Shown here: positions 8,749 to 17,672 of the stretch, piece after piece
Layout of the letters: each line of letters begins with the position of its first letter
Numbering within the stretch: position 1 is the stretch's first letter
Origin: Verrucomicrobiota bacterium
GTDB lineage: Bacteria > Verrucomicrobiota > Verrucomicrobiia > Opitutales > Opitutaceae
Reading direction: 5' to 3'
Length of the DNA stretch: 64,000 nt
Assembly: GCA_016222805.1 (NCBI GenBank)
Contig: JACRQG010000027.1
Span: forward strand, 275,349-339,348
Notes under the pieces: model-generated
The model's database searches: none
Seen by the model: the letters and a program-made list of their open reading frames with translations, nothing else
Told to the model about the DNA's origin: nothing
Program-made: the position numbers and the translations under genes

Positions 8749-8875
8749 TCCTGGCGGCGACGGAGGCTGCCGCTGCGGCCCGATCGGCGCCCAACGGACC
8801 CTCCCGCGCGGCGGTCCGCCGGGGGCGGTCGGATTGTCCCTTGTCGTGCCGGGCTTCCGCTTCAAATGTCCCGTT

Positions 8876-11800
8876 GTGCTGCCCTCGCCTTGCCTCCGGC
8901 TGAGTCTCCTCGCCCTGCGCTGGATCCTGGCGGGCGGCGTGTCGGGTGCGGCCCTGCGCGGGCAGGAGTCCGCCGCCGCGTGGGCGCCCCCGCCAACGTT
9001 TGTGGCGCGCACGTGGCGCCTGGCGGACGGCTTGCCCCACAACACCGTCATGGCGCTCATCCAGTCGCGCGACGGGTACCTTTGGATCGGGACGATCAAT
9101 GGCCTCGTCCGTTTCGATGGCGTGCAGTTTCGCCGCTTCAGCCTGGCGGACGGCCTGCCCAGTCTTTCCGTACGGGTGTTGTTCGAGGACCGCGCGGGTG
9201 CGTTGTGGATCGGCACTGACAACGGACTGAGCCGCTACCACGCCGGCCGCTTCACGAGTTGGACCGTGCGCGAGGGTCTGGCCGGCGATTTCATCACGGC
9301 GCTGGCGGAGCGGGACGACGGGGTGATCTGGATCGCCACCCGGACCGGAGTCAACCGGTGGCGGCAGGGCCGGTTGGAACGGGATGCCACCGTTGGCGAC
9401 CACACGGTGGGGGGGCTCGTGGTCGATGCAGGTGGCAGCGTGGTCGCGTCCGTCGGCGAACTCGGTCTGTTGCGGTGGAACGGCCGCGATTTCATCCGGG
9501 TGCCCGACCCTCCGGGAGCCGCGCCGGTCCACCCGGTCTCCTTGTTTCGGGATCGCGGGGGCCGCATCTGGGCCGGCACCAACGCCGGACTGCGTTGCCT
9601 CGAATCAGGCACTTGGAAGGCCTTCGGTGCCGAATCCGGCCTGCCCGTGGTCGGGATCACCAGTATCACGGAAGGCGGCGACGGTCGCTTGTGGGTTGGA
9701 ACCCGCGACGAAGGCCTGTTCTACCTCCGTGACGGCCGATTCCACCGCATTACTCCGGAGGACGGGCTGGGCGACACGGCCATCCTCGCGACGCATGAAG
9801 ATGGCGAAGGGAACCTCTGGGTGGGCACGCGCGCCGGCGGTTTGTGCCGCCTGCGTCCCCGACAGATGTTTGTCTGGCGGCACCTCGACGGCGGCGTGGA
9901 GGTGGCCCCGCGTTCCCTGGCCGAGGCGGCCGACGGCACCGTTTGGATCGCCGCGTACGGACGCGGGTTGTATCGCATCGAACCGGACACCGCCGGCCGC
10001 TTCGTTCGGCAAGCGCTGCCCGCGCTCCCCGCGGTCCTGTGGAGCGATCCGATCGCGGCCGATCGCGAAGGAAACCTCTGGTTTGCGACGGGCGGCGTCT
10101 TGAAGCAGTGGCGGCGGGGGGCGCTGGTGGCGGAACACACGCTCCCGGCGGAACTGCTGGGCGATCCCGTGCGTTGCCTGCGGGAGGATCGCGAGCGCGG
10201 GCTGTGGATCGGCACGTGGGGCGGCCGCCTGCTGCGACTGCGCGATGGCACTTTCGCCGTTTTCAGTGACGGCCTGCCCCGGGCCATGGCCTCCGCGCTC
10301 ACCCAGACGCCCGACGGTGCGGTCTGGGTCGGCACCTATGGCGCCGGGCTCGGCCGGCTGCTGAACGGCGTTTGCACGACCTTCACGCAGAAGGACGGCC
10401 TCTCGAGCGATCTCGTGCGCGCGCTCCAGGTGGACTCGCGCGGCAACCTGTGGGTTGGCACGGAGGGTGGGGGATTGAACTGTTTGCGCGACGGAAACGT
10501 GCGGGTCCTCGGACCATCCCAGGGACTCGAGACCGACACGGTGGTGCAGATCCTGGAGGATCAGGCCGGTGACCTGTGGCTGGGCACCTATCAAGGAGTG
10601 CTGCGTGTCGCGCGGTCAGACCTCGAGGAACTACTCGCCGACCGCCGCTCCCGCTTGCATCCCCGCCGGTTCGACCACGCCGACGGATTGTTGTCGGCCC
10701 AGTGCAACACCGGGCCGTCCGGCGCCCTGCGCGCACGCGATGGCGGTTTGTTTTTCTGCACCTACCAGGGCCTGCTGCACATTCAGCCGCGCCTGGTGGC
10801 CGACACCCCGGCCCCGCCGGTCGTGCGGCAGGAGGATTTCATCGTGGCGGGAAAGGTGTGGGATCGTTCCGGCGTCGCGGCTCATGCCACGCAGATTACC
10901 CCGGGACAGCAGCGGTTCGAGTTTCGCTATACCGCGCTGCGGACCGTGGCGGCCGAGCGCGTGCGTTTCCGCTATCGGTTGTCCGGACTGGAAACCGAAT
11001 GGAACGAGGCCGGATCCCGTCGCAGCGCCTACTATAGTTACCTGCCGCCCGGTCGCTATCGCTTCGAGGTGACGGCCCATGAGGGCGACGGAGTCTGGAA
11101 TCCGGCCGCGGCCACGCTCGAGTTTGTCGTGCTCCCGCACTTCTGGGAGACCCTGTGGTTCCGGATCGCCAGTTGGCTGGGCGGCGTGCTGGTGGCGGTC
11201 GGCATCGTCGTGGCGCTGCTCCGGCAGCGGCATCGGCGGCAGGTGCGGGCGCTGGAGCACCAGCGGGCGGTCGAGCGCGAACGCGCGCGCATCGCGCGCG
11301 ACCTGCACGACGAGCTCGGCAGCCGGCTGACCAAGGCCGGCATGGTCGCCGAGATGGCCGCCCGCGATCTCGCCGCCCAGCCCGGGGCCCGCCAGCGGGT
11401 GCTCGCCCTGCGCGCGACGCTCGACGAGGTCACGGCCACCATGGACGAACTCGTCTGGGCCGTGAACCCAAAGCACGACACCCTCGATGGGCTCGCCAAC
11501 TACCTGATTCGCTTCACGCAGGAGTTCTTTCGCGACTCCCCCATTCGCTGTGAACTCAACATCCCGCCCGACCTCCCGGCGGCGCCCTTGGTCGCCTCGT
11601 TGCGGCACGACCTCTTTCTCGCCTACAAGGAGGCCGTGGCCAACGCCGCCAAGCACGCGCGCGCCACGGTGATCACGGTGCGCGCGGAGTTCGACGGCCA
11701 CCGGCTCACCCTCGAGGTTTGCGATGACGGGGTCGGCTTTGATCCCGCCGCCCCGCGGAGTCGGGGCCGCGGCCTGGAGAACATGGGCGAACGCCTCCAG

Positions 11801-11929
11801 TCGGTCGGCGGCCAGGCGACGATTGTCTCGGCGCCGGGTTGCGGGACCAGCGTCCGCTTCGCCGTTCCGCTCGCCGGACTCCCCCACGTTCATGGGAATT
11901 CCCCTTCCGCTCCCAAAGTGCTTCCATGA
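8876..11929 (+). CDS. Hybrid-propeller sensor histidine kinase (Reg_prop - Y_Y_Y - HisKA_3 - HATPase_c)
   Basis: This is a membrane sensor kinase of about 1017 residues. After a signal peptide come roughly a dozen propeller repeats of the LWIGT-x-x-GL type (for example LWIGTINGLVRF, VWVGTYGAGLGRL), a Y_Y_Y domain (FRYRLSGLETEWNEAG) and one membrane helix (about 760-782). A HisKA_3 dimerisation domain follows, with the phospho-accepting His at about 811 in RIARDLHDELGSRL, then an ATPase domain (EAVANAAKHARA, CDDGVGFDP, GRGLENMGERL). The periplasmic propellers probably sense a ligand. There is no ATG near the signal peptide; GTG 8876 is used, and GTG 8846 is the alternative. It overlaps the response regulator gene by four bases (ATGA, 11926-11929). 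Unlike the Bacteroides one-protein hybrids, the regulator here is separate. Confidence 0.9.
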   Translation: MLPSPCLRLSLLALRWILAGGVSGAALRGQESAAAWAPPPTFVARTWRLADGLPHNTVMALIQSRDGYLWIGTINGLVRFDGVQFRRFSLADGLPSLSVRVLFEDRAGALWIGTDNGLSRYHAGRFTSWTVREGLAGDFITALAERDDGVIWIATRTGVNRWRQGRLERDATVGDHTVGGLVVDAGGSVVASVGELGLLRWNGRDFIRVPDPPGAAPVHPVSLFRDRGGRIWAGTNAGLRCLESGTWKAFGAESGLPVVGITSITEGGDGRLWVGTRDEGLFYLRDGRFHRITPEDGLGDTAILATHEDGEGNLWVGTRAGGLCRLRPRQMFVWRHLDGGVEVAPRSLAEAADGTVWIAAYGRGLYRIEPDTAGRFVRQALPALPAVLWSDPIAADREGNLWFATGGVLKQWRRGALVAEHTLPAELLGDPVRCLREDRERGLWIGTWGGRLLRLRDGTFAVFSDGLPRAMASALTQTPDGAVWVGTYGAGLGRLLNGVCTTFTQKDGLSSDLVRALQVDSRGNLWVGTEGGGLNCLRDGNVRVLGPSQGLETDTVVQILEDQAGDLWLGTYQGVLRVARSDLEELLADRRSRLHPRRFDHADGLLSAQCNTGPSGALRARDGGLFFCTYQGLLHIQPRLVADTPAPPVVRQEDFIVAGKVWDRSGVAAHATQITPGQQRFEFRYTALRTVAAERVRFRYRLSGLETEWNEAGSRRSAYYSYLPPGRYRFEVTAHEGDGVWNPAAATLEFVVLPHFWETLWFRIASWLGGVLVAVGIVVALLRQRHRRQVRALEHQRAVERERARIARDLHDELGSRLTKAGMVAEMAARDLAAQPGARQRVLALRATLDEVTATMDELVWAVNPKHDTLDGLANYLIRFTQEFFRDSPIRCELNIPPDLPAAPLVASLRHDLFLAYKEAVANAAKHARATVITVRAEFDGHRLTLEVCDDGVGFDPAAPRSRGRGLENMGERLQSVGGQATIVSAPGCGTSVRFAVPLAGLPHVHGNSPSAPKVLP

Positions 11930-12618
11930 CCCCGAAGCCACTCTCCATGCGGACCCCTGCCAACACCTCCGCTGCTCCGCGCCCCGATGCCGCCACCATC
12001 CGGGTCTCCATCGTGGAGGACGATGACTGGATCCGCGACAATCTCGCCGCCGGCCTGGACGACACCCCCGGCCTGCGCTGCCTCAGTCGTTTTCGCTCTG
12101 CCGAGGAGGCGCTCGCCGCCCTGCCCGCCGCACCACCCGAGGTCGTGCTGATGGACATCGGCCTGCCGAAGATGACGGGCATCGAATGTGTGCGGCAGTT
12201 GAAGGCCGTCGCGCCCTCCATCCAGGTGCTCATGCTCACCGTCTATGGTGACAGTGAGCGTGTCTTTTCCGCCCTGCTGGCCGGCGCGGATGGCTACCTG
12301 CTGAAGCGCGCGAGTCGCGAGGAACTGCTCGATGCCATCCGCCAGGTGCATCGGGGGGAATCGCCGATGGACGGGCACATCGCCCGCCAGGTCGTCCAGT
12401 TCTTCAATCGCCGGGGAGCCGCTCCCGCCGAGGTCGATCAACTCTCCCGTCGCGAGCGGGAGGTATTGGAACAGCTGGCGCGGGGCGCGGCGTACAAGCA
12501 AATCGCGGACACGCTTGGCATCAGCATCGAGACGCTTCGAGGTTACATCAAGGTGGTCTACCGGAAGCTGCACGTCCACTCCCGCGGGGAGGCCGTGGCC
12601 AAGTACGGTCCGCGCTGA
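11926..12618 (+). CDS. LuxR/NarL-type response regulator
   Basis: This 230-residue regulator has a receiver domain (about 25-145) with the acidic pair EDD (31-33), the phosphorylation site Asp77 in VVLMDIGLPK and Lys127 in GYLLKRAS. A GerE/LuxR-type helix-turn-helix follows (about 172-228: LSRREREVLEQLARG, then IADTLGISIETLRGYIK). The ATG sits in the stop of the kinase gene, which fixes both the start and the partnership. LuxR-type regulators bind palindromes as dimers, and three promoter-linked palindromes of one sequence family surround this gene (3659, 7204-7187, 12631), the nearest only 13 bases after its stop codon. It is therefore the best candidate for the regulator of that set. That link is inference. 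Confidence 0.93.
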   Translation: MTPKPLSMRTPANTSAAPRPDAATIRVSIVEDDDWIRDNLAAGLDDTPGLRCLSRFRSAEEALAALPAAPPEVVLMDIGLPKMTGIECVRQLKAVAPSIQVLMLTVYGDSERVFSALLAGADGYLLKRASREELLDAIRQVHRGESPMDGHIARQVVQFFNRRGAAPAEVDQLSRREREVLEQLARGAAYKQIADTLGISIETLRGYIKVVYRKLHVHSRGEAVAKYGPR

Positions 12619-12630
12619 GCGCCCGGCCCT

Positions 12631-12674
12631 CCCATGAATATGGGGCTACCGGGTGGCCGGCCACACGATATAGT
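12631..12674 (+). promoter_or_regulatory. Palindromic operator plus promoter (site B)
   Basis: CCCATGAATATGGGG (12631-12645) is followed by CTACCGGG (-35-like CTACCG at 12646-12651) and, 17 bases later, by TATAGT (12669-12674). The sequence GGGGCTACCGGG is identical to site A. The first open frame downstream is the receptor remnant at 12802; the first intact gene is at 13019. Confidence 0.7.
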
Positions 12675-12801
12675 TGCCCGGCAGTAGACTCCGGTTGCGC
12701 CGCAGTTCCTTCCCGGCCGGGTGGCCGAGCCGGGTGTCCTGCGCTCGCGACCATCCCGGCGCCGCGGAAACGGTGCCGAAAAGCTCCTGCCTCATCCTCC
12801 C

Positions 12802-13014
12802 ATGACGTTTCCCCGGTCCTCTCGCCCGCTCGGGCTTGTGCTTGGCGCGCTGGCGATTTTCTCCGGGGGACTTTCCGTCGTCCGCCTTCCCGTCACGGTG
12901 CCAGGCGGGCAGGTCGCGCGCGCCGATGTCGCGCTCACTTCCGACCTCTACCGACCCGAGCCCGTGACCGTGGCAGGCATCCGAAGAGGCTCGGCCGCGG
13001 CCATTCTTCCTTGA
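12802..13014 (+). pseudogene. TonB-dependent receptor remnant: signal peptide plus TonB-box region only
   Basis: This 70-codon frame begins with a signal peptide (about residues 1-26). It then reads straight into what looks like the end of a carboxypeptidase-regulatory domain and the TonB-box segment: ADVALTSDLYRPEPVTVAGI. The matching parts of the intact receptors are DIALTSEVYVLDPVAVKGI (gene at 19234) and DFTLTAEIYRLDKFVVAGM (gene at 14551), followed in all three by a G-x-A-x-AI pattern. It stops right there, and no plug or barrel follows in any frame. It lies between promoter site B and the next gene, four bases before that start codon. The simplest reading is a decayed receptor gene. A functional small secreted TonB-box protein cannot be excluded, because a second such protein exists at 48257. 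Confidence 0.55.
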
Positions 13015-13018
13015 AACC

Positions 13019-14365
13019 ATGAAACACCACACCCCCCAACTCGCCGGGCTGCTCTTCGCGACGGCGACCATTGCCCTGGCTGCTGGCGATCCCTTCCAGC
13101 CGCGGACCAAGCTCACCGCGCGCACCTACAATTCGGGGTTCGCCGATGCCCACGACACGTACAACGGCATGGGCTGCGGCAGTGATGGGAAGATCTACTA
13201 TGTGCTGAGCTCGGAAAAGTACGATGTGGGCGCGTTGATGTACGCGTTTGATCCGGCGACGAAGAGCATCAAGCAGGTCGGCGATCTGACCGAGGCCTGC
13301 GGCGAGAAGGGCAAGAAGACCATCGTGCAGGGCAAGAGCCACGTGAACTTCGTGGAGATGGGCGGGAAGCTCTACTTCTCCACGCACATCGGGTTCTACA
13401 GCATGGTCGACGGGATGGAGAAGCCGGGCATCCCGCCCGCGGGCTGGAAGCCCTATCCCGGTGGGCACTTCCTCTCGTACGATCTCAAGACGGGCAAGTT
13501 CGAGGACTTCGGCATCGGCCCGGGCGGCGAGGGCATCCTGACGACGAGCATGGATACCCGGCGCGGCCGGCTGTACGGCATCAGCTGGCCCAAGGGCTAC
13601 TTCTTCCGCTACGACCTGAAGAAGAAGGAGTGGAAAAACTACGGGCTCTTCGCCGCCCAGGGTGAGGACGGCAAGGGGGCCGACTATCGGACGCTCTGCC
13701 GGTCCATCGCGGTGAACCTCGACGATGGTTCCGCCTACTTCAGCAACGCCAACGGCGACATCTTTCGCTGCGACTACGCCGAGGATCGCGTGGTGCCGGT
13801 GAAGGGCGAGGACCTGCGGAAGGACTACTTCGGACAATACGATCCCACGTCGCCGGGGCACATGGGGTACAACTGGCGGCAGACGTTCTACCGGCCCGCC
13901 GACAAGATGATCTACGGCGTGCACGGCAATTCGGGCTACCTCTTCCGCTACGAACCGGCCCGCAACCGCATCGAGGTGCTCGAACGCATCACCTCCGATG
14001 TGTCGAAGGCCAGCGGCATGTTTGATCAGTTCAGCTACGGCTACCTCGGCTTCGCGGCCAGCGCGGACGGCAAGACGATCTATTATCTGACGGGCGGTCC
14101 GATCTACCAGGATGGCCGGCGCGTGGCCGGCAAGACCAGCACGGCGATGGGGGAGGCCAAGGGGCTGGAGAACCTCCATCTGATCACCTGCGACCTCCCC
14201 ACGATGAAGTACCGCGACCACGGGGCGATCTTCTACGAGAACGGCCAGCGGCCGCTGTACGTGAACTCCATCGCCATCGGTCTCGACGGCACGGTGTACT
14301 TCCTGGCCCGCATCACCGAAGGCGGCAAGACCCGCACCGATCTCGTCAGCGTCAAACCCCGCTAG
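13019..14365 (+). CDS. Secreted propeller-like protein of unknown function
   Basis: This 448-residue protein has a signal peptide (about 1-22) and no membrane segment, so it is probably periplasmic. No family was recognised with confidence. The sequence repeats a pattern of short strands of the kind G-K-I-Y-Y, G-K-L-Y-F-S and FLSYDLKTGKFEDFG, ending in TVYFLARI, which suggests a beta-propeller with six or seven blades like SMP-30 or Kelch proteins. Conserved-looking loops contain several His and Asp residues (for example NSGFADAHDTYNGMGCG near residues 38-54). It follows the receptor remnant by four bases and probably uses promoter site B. Its position in the aminotransferase/oxidoreductase regulon suggests a sugar-binding protein, lyase or lactonase, but nothing fixes the activity. 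Confidence 0.7.
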   Translation: MKHHTPQLAGLLFATATIALAAGDPFQPRTKLTARTYNSGFADAHDTYNGMGCGSDGKIYYVLSSEKYDVGALMYAFDPATKSIKQVGDLTEACGEKGKKTIVQGKSHVNFVEMGGKLYFSTHIGFYSMVDGMEKPGIPPAGWKPYPGGHFLSYDLKTGKFEDFGIGPGGEGILTTSMDTRRGRLYGISWPKGYFFRYDLKKKEWKNYGLFAAQGEDGKGADYRTLCRSIAVNLDDGSAYFSNANGDIFRCDYAEDRVVPVKGEDLRKDYFGQYDPTSPGHMGYNWRQTFYRPADKMIYGVHGNSGYLFRYEPARNRIEVLERITSDVSKASGMFDQFSYGYLGFAASADGKTIYYLTGGPIYQDGRRVAGKTSTAMGEAKGLENLHLITCDLPTMKYRDHGAIFYENGQRPLYVNSIAIGLDGTVYFLARITEGGKTRTDLVSVKPR

Positions 14366-14550
14366 CCTGCACCAGGGCGCCCGGCCTCGCATGAACGCTC
14401 CCTTCGCGCACTGGCGCGTGACCGCGCCCGACCGGAGCGCGCGCCAATGAGGTTCATTCGGAGCCGCGGCGGCGGGTGCCGGCCCAGAACGACAACTCTG
14501 CCCCCGCCGCCGCCCGGCGGGGCGCCTTCGCCATTGTACGCACCTTCACC

Positions 14551-17500
14551 ATGAACTCACCGTCGTCCCGGTCCCTGTGTTGTTACTCCTTGCTCGTCTG
14601 GCTTGGATTCGTTCTGGGAGCCGCCGAGGCGGCCGTCGCGACCGGGACGGTGGCGGGTCGCGTTTCCCACGCCGACACCGGTTCGTTCCTGGCCGGAGCC
14701 ATCATTTCCGCCGGCCGCGCGGAATGGCAGACGACGGCGGATCGTTCGGGGGAGTTCTCACTTACGCTGCCGGCGGGACGGCATGTCGTCGCCGTGACCT
14801 TCACGGGATTGAACGCCGCGCAGGAGACGATCGACGTGCCGCCCGGCGCCGTGGTCACGCGGGACTTCACGCTCACGGCGGAGATCTACCGGTTGGATAA
14901 GTTCGTCGTCGCAGGCATGCGCGAGGGCCAGGCCGCGGCGATTCAATCGCAGCGCGAAGCGATGAACGCGAAAACCAGCGCGGCGCTCGACGCCCACGGC
15001 AATCCGGGTGCCGCCGTTGGCGAACTGCTGCAGCGCCTCCCCGGCATCGCGGTGGATATCGGCAGCGGCGGCGAGCCGGGGGCGGTCTACATCCGCGGCA
15101 TGGCGCAGAATTTCAGTTCGATGCTGCTCGATGGCGCACCGCTCGCCGTCACCGACGGGCAGACCGTGGCCGGTTCCTACATCTACCTCGGCCAGGTGAG
15201 CTCGAGCACGTTGGAATCGCTGGAGGTCATCAAGGCGCCGTTGCCCGAGATGGATGGCAACGCGATTTCCGGCTACATCAATCTGCGCACGAAGCGCGCC
15301 TTCGACCGCGCGCCCGGCCGACGAATCACCGCGGCGGTCGGGACGAAATGGGCCCGGCTCAACCAGGACGCGAGCGTGCCCGGGCGCGATCGGCCGAAGC
15401 TCGATTTGCTGAGCCTCGACTACTCGGAGGTCTTCAGCGTGCTGGGCGGCAAGAACAATCTCGGGATTGCGGCTTCGGTGAACTTCAATGCCAGCGGCAA
15501 TTACGTCCACGAGGCGGGCCCCTCGCTGCAACTCGCGGCCAACAACGCGTTGTTCGTCGCGCCCCCGGCCGCCGGGGCCAACCCCGAGCCGCTGATCCGC
15601 GGTTGGAGTTCCGGCAACTGGAGCGCGAATGCCGCGAACAACTATGCGAAGAACTTCAGTTTCAACGCCGACTACCGGCTCAGCGCCAACACCACCTTTT
15701 CCTGGAAGACCACGGCCGCCAACACCCGCACCGATCGCGGCGCCTACCCCTCCTATTTCCGCTGGCGCCTCGACGTGCCCCAAGCCGCGGCGAGCTTCGC
15801 GCCCGGCAGCACGTATGACGTGGTGACCACCAACCCGGTCGGCACCGCGAGTCTCGAGTCGACGCTCTATATCCGGGAGAGCGAAACCTACACGTTTGCG
15901 GCCGGGCTGGAGCAGCGCTTGCTCAGTCGCTCGGCCAAGCTGACGATTGATGGGAGCTACAATCGGAACCGCACGACCTATCCGGCCATCAACGAGGTGA
16001 AGGCCCAGGTCACCGGTGTCGGTTTCCGCCTCGATCGTCGTGGGCAGGAGCCATGGTTGCCGCAGATCAGCCAGATCGCGGGCCGGGACTGGAGTGATCC
16101 GGCGAGCTATGCGATTGTGCCTTCGCAGACGACCGGCTCGCGGGTGATCGCGTTCAACACCCCGGCGGTGCGCTCCAGCCTGCAGGCCGATCTGCAGAAG
16201 GATTGGGCGGGGCGCTTCCCGGCCAGCTTCAAGATCGGAGGCAAGCGTGCGACCAACAGCGTCAAATCGGATCGCAGCTACCGTTATTACACCTATGTCG
16301 GGCCGACCGCCGGGGGCATCGCCTCCGCCGTGGGCTACCACATCAAGATGGGCGAGGGCCATTATGGTCCCTTCCCCTTCCTGCAAGTGCCGACCACGGG
16401 CCTGCCGAACGATCTCTGGAACAACCCCGCCAACTTCACGCAGACGCCGGTCCAGGTCTGGCAGACCGTGCTCGACAGCAAGGGATCGCGCACGGAAATC
16501 AAGGAGGAGATCACCGCCGGCTACCTGCAGGGACAGGTGCGGCTGAGCCGCCTCCGCGTCCTCGGCGGCGTGCGGATCGAGGAAACGGTGCCCTCCGGCG
16601 GCAGCTTCATCCGCCGGGCCATTACCACCGGTCCGGCCGCCAACACCTCCAGCGCGGCACTCACGGCCGAGCAGAACGCGGCGCGGGCCGAGGCCAACTG
16701 GCCCGAATATGCGCGGCAGAGCGCCCGCTACACCAACGTGTTTCCCGGGCTGCACTTCGTCTACGATCTCGGCCCGGGCTGGCAGGCGCGCGCCAGCTAC
16801 AACGTCTCCATCACCCGGCCCGGCGGCGGCCAGCTCCTGCCCAACTTCAACATCAACGACGTGGCCCGCACCATCAGCAAGGGTAACGTCGACCTCAAGC
16901 CGTACACCTCGGACAACTTCGAACTGGCCCTGCAGCGCTACTTCGAGCCGGTCGGAATGATCTCCGTCGGCGCCTTTCAAAAGCAGATCACGAACTACTT
17001 CCGCACCCTCAGCAGCGTGGTGCCCGCCGGGCGGGACAACGGCTTCGACGGCCAGTACGAAGGCTTCACTCTCAACATGGCCCGCAATGTGGGCGACGCC
17101 CGGATCCGCGGGATCGAGCTGAGCTACGCCCAGCAGTACACGTTCCTCCCCGGCCTGCTCCGGGGTCTCGGCGGCTACGCCAACTTCACCTACCTCGAGA
17201 CGGTCGGGAATTTCGGCGGTCTCACCACGGTGAAGCAGCTGCAGAACTTCACGCCCCGCACCTATAACGCGGGCCTCACCTATCGCTGGCGGGGCTTCGA
17301 GCTGCGGCTGCTGGGGAACTTCCGGAGCCAGACCTACGTGCAGACCCTCACGGCGGGTTCGGCGACCACGAGCGGCACCGGCACCGGCGGCATCATCGGG
17401 CCGCAGGTCTTCGACGTCTTCCAGGACGGCAGGATGCTGCTCGACCTGAAGGCGCAGTACGCGATCACCCGGACGTATTCAATCTACCTGGATGTCTACA

Positions 17501-17616
17501 ACCTCACCCGCGAGTGGAGCTTCGAGCGCATCTTCGCCGCCTACGGGCGGGAGCACCAGCTCCAGGCGCAGGGTAACGGCACGGTCTTCCATGCCGGCTT
17601 GCGGATGCGGTTCTGA
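14551..17616 (+). CDS. TonB-dependent receptor with carboxypeptidase-regulatory-like domain
   Basis: This 1021-residue outer-membrane receptor has a signal peptide (about 1-27), a carboxypeptidase-regulatory-like domain (about 31-108), a TonB box LDKFVVAG (115-122), a plug (about 130-255, with LLQRLPGIAVDI and VYIRGMA) and a C-terminal 22-strand barrel ending in aromatic FHAGLRMRF. The frame is open 25 codons further upstream, but the signal peptide fixes the start at ATG 14551. It resembles the receptor at 19234 throughout (shared NVFPGLHFVY, RYFEPVG/KYFEPVG and FTYLET stretches), as in the TonB-Xanth-Caul receptor group. The ligand is unknown, but the neighbouring enzymes suggest a sugar or sugar derivative. 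The 185 bases before it hold no clear promoter. Confidence 0.93.
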   Translation: MNSPSSRSLCCYSLLVWLGFVLGAAEAAVATGTVAGRVSHADTGSFLAGAIISAGRAEWQTTADRSGEFSLTLPAGRHVVAVTFTGLNAAQETIDVPPGAVVTRDFTLTAEIYRLDKFVVAGMREGQAAAIQSQREAMNAKTSAALDAHGNPGAAVGELLQRLPGIAVDIGSGGEPGAVYIRGMAQNFSSMLLDGAPLAVTDGQTVAGSYIYLGQVSSSTLESLEVIKAPLPEMDGNAISGYINLRTKRAFDRAPGRRITAAVGTKWARLNQDASVPGRDRPKLDLLSLDYSEVFSVLGGKNNLGIAASVNFNASGNYVHEAGPSLQLAANNALFVAPPAAGANPEPLIRGWSSGNWSANAANNYAKNFSFNADYRLSANTTFSWKTTAANTRTDRGAYPSYFRWRLDVPQAAASFAPGSTYDVVTTNPVGTASLESTLYIRESETYTFAAGLEQRLLSRSAKLTIDGSYNRNRTTYPAINEVKAQVTGVGFRLDRRGQEPWLPQISQIAGRDWSDPASYAIVPSQTTGSRVIAFNTPAVRSSLQADLQKDWAGRFPASFKIGGKRATNSVKSDRSYRYYTYVGPTAGGIASAVGYHIKMGEGHYGPFPFLQVPTTGLPNDLWNNPANFTQTPVQVWQTVLDSKGSRTEIKEEITAGYLQGQVRLSRLRVLGGVRIEETVPSGGSFIRRAITTGPAANTSSAALTAEQNAARAEANWPEYARQSARYTNVFPGLHFVYDLGPGWQARASYNVSITRPGGGQLLPNFNINDVARTISKGNVDLKPYTSDNFELALQRYFEPVGMISVGAFQKQITNYFRTLSSVVPAGRDNGFDGQYEGFTLNMARNVGDARIRGIELSYAQQYTFLPGLLRGLGGYANFTYLETVGNFGGLTTVKQLQNFTPRTYNAGLTYRWRGFELRLLGNFRSQTYVQTLTAGSATTSGTGTGGIIGPQVFDVFQDGRMLLDLKAQYAITRTYSIYLDVYNLTREWSFERIFAAYGREHQLQAQGNGTVFHAGLRMRF

Positions 17617-17672
17617 ACCCTGGTGGGCCCCCCGCACGCGGCCCAATTCCGATCTTCCCCCCCCTCCTTACC

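Noticed and set aside
7245..8903. A 552-codon plus-strand frame over the second aminotransferase
   Set aside because: It is out of frame with the PLP-enzyme motifs and has the Arg/Gly-rich composition of a shadow frame.
11883..11899. A fourth palindrome-like site, CCCCACGTTCATGGG, at the end of the kinase gene
   Set aside because: It has one weaker arm, lies inside the coding region, and neither strand shows the -35 and -10 pair at the spacing seen at the three accepted sites.
14386..14460. A half-site CGCATGAACG and a TGGCGCG inverted repeat before the receptor at 14551
   Set aside because: Only half of the regulon palindrome is present and no -35/-10 pair follows; it is too weak to list as an operator.
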